NCBI GenBank assembly: GCA_020633205.1
Contig: JACKEB010000034.1
Coordinates: 1 to 6,922, forward strand
DNA from: Polyangiaceae bacterium
Lineage (GTDB): Bacteria > Myxococcota_A > Polyangia > Polyangiales > Polyangiaceae
DNA length: 6,922 nucleotides
Direction of reading: 5' to 3'
In this document: positions 1-6,922 of the stretch, piece by piece
How positions within the stretch are numbered: position 1 is the first letter of the stretch
Layout of the letters: each line of letters opens with the position of its first letter
The notes under the pieces: model-generated
Told to the model about the DNA's origin: nothing
Databases searched by the model: none
Seen by the model: the letters and a program-made list of their open reading frames with translations, nothing else
Program-made: the position numbers and the translations under genes

Positions 1-229
1 GTACCGCGTGGATCGCGCGGGAGTCGTCCACTGCCGCATCGGCCGTGTCTCCTTTGACCAGCAGAAGCTCTCGGAAAACGCCGGCGCGCTCATCACCGAG
101 CTCGTCGCGAAGAAGCCGTCGACCGCCAAAGGCGTCTACGTTCGTAGCATCACGCTCTCCAGCACCATGGGTCCTGGCGTGCGCGTTGACACGGCCGTCG
201 CCCTCGGCGCACCGCAGGAGGAAAGCTGA
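1..229 (+). CDS. rplA: 50S ribosomal protein L1, C-terminal part (5' end outside window)
   Basis: The last 75 codons of L1 are read from base 2 (TAC CGC GTG) to the TGA at 227-229. L1 binds 23S rRNA at the mobile L1 stalk near the E site and helps move deacylated tRNA out; in many bacteria it also represses its own operon by binding the mRNA. The visible part matches the end of the family: a YRVDRAGVVHCRIGRVSF stretch corresponds to the E. coli YRNDKNGIIHTTIGKVDF segment, followed by KKPSTAKGVYVRSITLSSTMGPGV, here split as KKPSTAKGVYV and TLSSTMGPGV, the usual C-terminal signature. The stop overlaps the rplJ start by one base, so the two are probably translationally coupled. The gene is truncated only by the window edge; nothing suggests a pseudogene. 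Confidence 0.96.
   Translation, partial: YRVDRAGVVHCRIGRVSFDQQKLSENAGALITELVAKKPSTAKGVYVRSITLSSTMGPGVRVDTAVALGAPQEES
216..221 (+). promoter_or_regulatory. rplJ ribosome binding site inside the end of rplA
   Basis: A full AGGAGG lies 7 nt before the rplJ ATG at 229 and sits entirely within the last codons of rplA. Together with the TGATG stop/start overlap, it implies that ribosomes finishing L1 can restart on L10. It also leaves no non-coding space between the two genes. Confidence 0.85.
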
Positions 230-750
230 TGGACAAGGCACAGAAGACTGAGCAAGTCGGCGCGATCAAAGATCGCTTCGAGCGCATGTCATCCGCCGTG
301 TTCCTGGACTTCTCCGGAATGAACGTGGCCGAGGTCAGCAGCCTCCGCGCCAAGTTCAAGGAGAAGGGCGTGGAGTACAAGGTCTGCAAGAACACCTTGA
401 TCCGCCGCGCCATCAGCGAGGCACCGTACGTCGACTCCCTGAGCACCGCGCTCAAGGGGATGACGGGCATCGCCTGGAGCTTCGAAGAGCCGAGCGCCGC
501 TGCGCGCATCGTCAAGGATTTCCGCAAAGACAACGAGAAGCTCGTCATCAAGGCGGGTCTGCTCGATGGTCAGGTGCTGAACGACAAGGGCGTCGAGAAC
601 CAACTCGCCACCCTGCCGAACAAGGACGAGGCCCGCTCTCAGCTGCTCGCGCAGATGATGGCTCCGGCTCAGGCCATGGTTCGTCAGCTCGCAGCACCCG
701 GTCAGAACTTCGTCTACTTGTTGGACGCCAAGCAGCGACAGGCTGGCTGA
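229..750 (+). CDS. rplJ: 50S ribosomal protein L10 (stalk base)
   Basis: A complete 173-residue L10, the base of the GTPase-associated stalk. Its N-terminal domain (about residues 1-130) binds 23S rRNA next to L11, and its C-terminal helix carries the L12 dimers that recruit translation factors. Family marks include VFLDFSGMNVAEVSSLR at 24-40, the GVEYKVCKNTLIRRA segment at 47-61, and GLLDGQVL near 110-117. The ATG at 229 is well placed 7 nt after AGGAGG. The protein is slightly longer than E. coli L10 (165 residues), and the extra length is in the C-terminal helix: 43 residues follow TLP here, 34 in E. coli. The ending NFVYLLDAKQRQ resembles the third L12-binding segment of Thermotoga L10, so three L12 dimers are likely (inference). 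It is followed by an unusually long gap before rplL. Confidence 0.98.
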   Translation: MDKAQKTEQVGAIKDRFERMSSAVFLDFSGMNVAEVSSLRAKFKEKGVEYKVCKNTLIRRAISEAPYVDSLSTALKGMTGIAWSFEEPSAAARIVKDFRKDNEKLVIKAGLLDGQVLNDKGVENQLATLPNKDEARSQLLAQMMAPAQAMVRQLAAPGQNFVYLLDAKQRQAG

Positions 751-766
751 GGTCACCAAGTCCCCC

Positions 767-798
767 GGGAGCTCGCTGCCTACGGCGGCTTGAGCCCC
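767..798 (+). terminator. Bulged hairpin just after rplJ, possible attenuator or processing site
   Basis: Three consecutive helices stack into one stem: GGG 767-769 with CCC 796-798, GCTC 771-774 with GAGC 792-795, and GCTGCC 775-780 with GGCGGC 784-789 (one U-G wobble). The loop is TAC; A770 and TT 790-791 are bulged. That gives 13 pairs starting 17 nt after the rplJ stop. A run of five T (809-813) lies 10 nt past the stem, which is farther than in a normal intrinsic terminator. Full termination is therefore unlikely, and would cut off rplL and rpoBC. Partial attenuation, RNA processing or 3'-end protection are the more sensible readings. Confidence 0.5.
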
Positions 799-805
799 AC
801 CAATC

Positions 806-878
806 GAGTTTTTCTAAGCATCACAACAACATCTAATTGAAATCTTTGCTTTCAAAGCTGCGGTCGTGACAAAGCAGC
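806..878 (+). promoter_or_regulatory. AT-rich patch upstream of rplL with possible weak promoter and alternative hairpins
   Basis: Bases 806-857 contain only 16 G or C in 52, a sharp break from the surrounding DNA. TCTAAT at 832-837 matches a -10 box at five of six positions, but the sequence 17 nt upstream (TTTTTC) is a poor -35, so a sigma-70 promoter is only possible. CTTTG at 844-848 can pair either with CAAAG at 853-857 or with the repeat copy at 870-874. GCTGC 857-861 can pair with GCAGC 874-878. No known riboswitch or leader class is recognised. Confidence 0.25.
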
Positions 879-914
879 CCGCGCTTCGAAGAGCATCAGT
901 AAGGAGCACCCAAA

Positions 915-1292
915 ATGGCCGAGATCACTAAGGAGCAGGTCGTCGATTACCTCTCGAACCTTCCCGTCATCCAAATCGCAGAACTCGTGAAGGAGCTCGA
1001 GGACAAGTGGGGCGTGAGCGCCGCACCGGTCGCGGTTGCTGGTGGCGGCGGTGCCGTCGCTGCCGAGGCGAAGGAAGAGCAGACCGAGTTCGACGTCGTT
1101 CTGGCGGACGCGGGCAGCAGCAAGATCAACGTGATCAAGACCGTGCGCGAGATCACGGGCCTGGGCCTCAAGGAAGCCAAGGACCTGGTCGAGGGCGCGC
1201 CCAAGACCATCAAGGAAGGCGTCTCCAAGGAAGAGGCGGACGACCTCAAGAAGAAGCTCGAAGGCGCTGGCGCAAAGGTCGAGGTCAAGTGA
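915..1292 (+). CDS. rplL: 50S ribosomal protein L7/L12 (stalk protein)
   Basis: A complete 125-residue L7/L12, the multicopy protein that binds the L10 helix as dimers and contacts EF-Tu, EF-G, IF2 and release factors. The N-terminal dimerisation domain (about 1-34) contains NLPVIQIAELVKELEDKWGV. A flexible Ala/Gly-rich hinge follows (about 35-55), including four glycines in a row at 43-46. The C-terminal factor-binding domain (about 57-125) runs from TEFDVVL through TGLGLKEAKDLVEGAP to the usual EVK end. The length is normal (E. coli 121). The start is fixed by AAGGAG at 901-906, 8 nt before the ATG. Stoichiometry demands several L12 per L10, and the strong ribosome binding site plus the separate 164-nt spacer fit independent high-level translation. 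The downstream hairpin at 1335-1368 could separate its expression from rpoB. Confidence 0.98.
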   Translation: MAEITKEQVVDYLSNLPVIQIAELVKELEDKWGVSAAPVAVAGGGGAVAAEAKEEQTEFDVVLADAGSSKINVIKTVREITGLGLKEAKDLVEGAPKTIKEGVSKEEADDLKKKLEGAGAKVEVK

Positions 1293-1334
1293 GCGTCACT
1301 TGCCCTTGATTCATACAGCAAATTCGAAAACCAA

Positions 1335-1368
1335 CACGCACGCGGCGGGTACCCCCGCCGCGTGGGTG
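1335..1368 (+). terminator. Strong GC hairpin in rplL-rpoB gap, candidate transcription attenuator
   Basis: An uninterrupted 11-bp stem pairs CACGCGGCGGG (1339-1349) with CCCGCCGCGTG (1354-1364) around a TACC loop. After one G-G mismatch (1338/1365) it continues with CAC 1335-1337 and GTG 1366-1368. It starts 42 nt after the rplL stop. There is no T-run after it (GGTGCTTGG follows), so it is not a classical intrinsic terminator. E. coli has a partial terminator at this place in the operon that lowers rpoBC relative to ribosomal protein transcripts; by position this could be its counterpart. Protection or processing of the upstream mRNA end is the main alternative. Confidence 0.6.
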
Positions 1369-1384
1369 CTTGGCCAATTGAAGG

Positions 1385-1500
1385 CCCAGCACCAGATCAA
1401 CCCACCCACCCACGCAGGCAGGCGCTTCGTGGCTCTAAGCCAAGTGCCGCCCCATCGCGTTCCTACGACTCCTCACACTCGTTTCGTCACCACCTTTATC
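1385..1500 (+). other. C-rich, G-poor leader of rpoB, possible Rho-loading region
   Basis: This non-coding part of the 284-nt rplL-rpoB gap has no convincing gene. Bases 1385-1413 hold 17 C and 2 G in 29, including three tandem CCCA units (1401-1412). A second pyrimidine-rich stretch runs from about 1446 to 1500. Such C-over-G bubbles are the usual property of Rho utilisation sites. Between them, TGGCT 1430-1434 and AGCCA 1438-1442 can form a small hairpin around CTA. The function is inferred from composition only. Confidence 0.3.
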
Positions 1501-1523
1501 GCGGGACGACGCTTGCCAAGCCA

Positions 1524-1562
1524 AGCCGTCGGTACCCGCTAGAACTGTTTGAGCAGTCGGCT
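1524..1562 (+). promoter_or_regulatory. Possible hairpin abutting the rpoB ribosome binding site
   Basis: The right arm CAGTCGGCT (1554-1562) can pair in two blocks: CAGT with ACTG at 1544-1547 around a TTTGAG loop, and CGGCT with AGCCG at 1524-1528. A 15-nt bulge lies on the left side. The structure ends one base before the GGAGG of rpoB, so it could influence ribosome access. The large bulge makes it weak evidence. Confidence 0.3.
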
Positions 1563-1563
1563 C

Positions 1564-1568
1564 GGAGG
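1564..1568 (+). promoter_or_regulatory. rpoB ribosome binding site; decides the start
   Basis: GGAGG lies 8 nt before the ATG at 1577 but only 2 nt before the in-frame TTG at 1571. The spacing selects ATG 1577, which gives the protein start MASVVQSNF instead of a two-residue longer form. Confidence 0.85.
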
Positions 1569-1576
1569 AATTGAGA

Positions 1577-5698
<4,122 letters not shown>

Positions 5699-5708
5699 GA
5701 GGTTAACG

Positions 5709-6922
<1,214 letters not shown>

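Noticed and set aside
884..891. CTTCGAAG palindrome upstream of rplL
   Set aside because: An 8-base palindrome is expected by chance in a window this size and has no partner element.
1515..1527. Short tandem GCCAA repeats, with AAGCCAAG also at 1437-1444
   Set aside because: Only two and a half units and two scattered copies. Too short to distinguish from chance or to call a regulatory repeat.
1300..1542. 80-codon frame in the rplL-rpoB gap, possible small protein or leader peptide
   Set aside because: It starts at TTG with no ribosome binding site, runs straight through the strong hairpin, and has a Pro/His/Thr-rich composition resembling no family. Best treated as non-coding.
1513..1545. 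Possible rpoB promoter: TTGCCA (1513-1518) with TAGAAC (1540-1545)
   Set aside because: TTGCCA is a good -35, but the spacer is 21 bp, too long for sigma-70. No better -10 occurs at 16-18 bp.

Overview
The window holds five genes in the standard bacterial order, all on the + strand: the end of rplA (ribosomal protein L1), complete rplJ (L10), complete rplL (L7/L12), complete rpoB (RNA polymerase beta) and the first 404 codons of rpoC (beta'). It is a housekeeping locus. I see no mobile element, CRISPR array, tRNA or rRNA gene, and no accessory or defence gene.

The DNA is GC-rich with G or C in most third codon positions. RpoB and RpoC are of the long proteobacterial type, with RpoB insertions where E. 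coli has beta-i4 and beta-i9. RpoC phrases such as KTITGPNKRPLKSLSDML and an N-terminus of the form MRDIFSFFEKPKDPLSFSA read like Myxococcota (former deltaproteobacteria, myxobacteria and relatives). This assignment rests on remembered family sequences and is moderately confident.

Layout: rplA stops at 229 and overlaps the rplJ start by one base (TGATG). A 164-nt gap (751-914) separates rplJ from rplL. It contains a strong bulged hairpin just after rplJ, followed by an AT-rich patch. A 284-nt gap (1293-1576) separates rplL from rpoB. It contains a very stable GC hairpin, C-rich/G-poor tracts and a second possible hairpin beside the rpoB ribosome binding site. rpoB and rpoC are only 10 nt apart.

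The genes work together as follows: L1, L10 and L12 build the L1 stalk and the GTPase-associated stalk of the 50S subunit, while beta and beta' form the catalytic core of RNA polymerase. In E. coli this operon is tuned by L10 autoregulation and by partial termination between rplL and rpoB. The spacer structures here could do similar jobs from different positions. These spacers are the part worth a second look; the proteins themselves are ordinary apart from a few residues.
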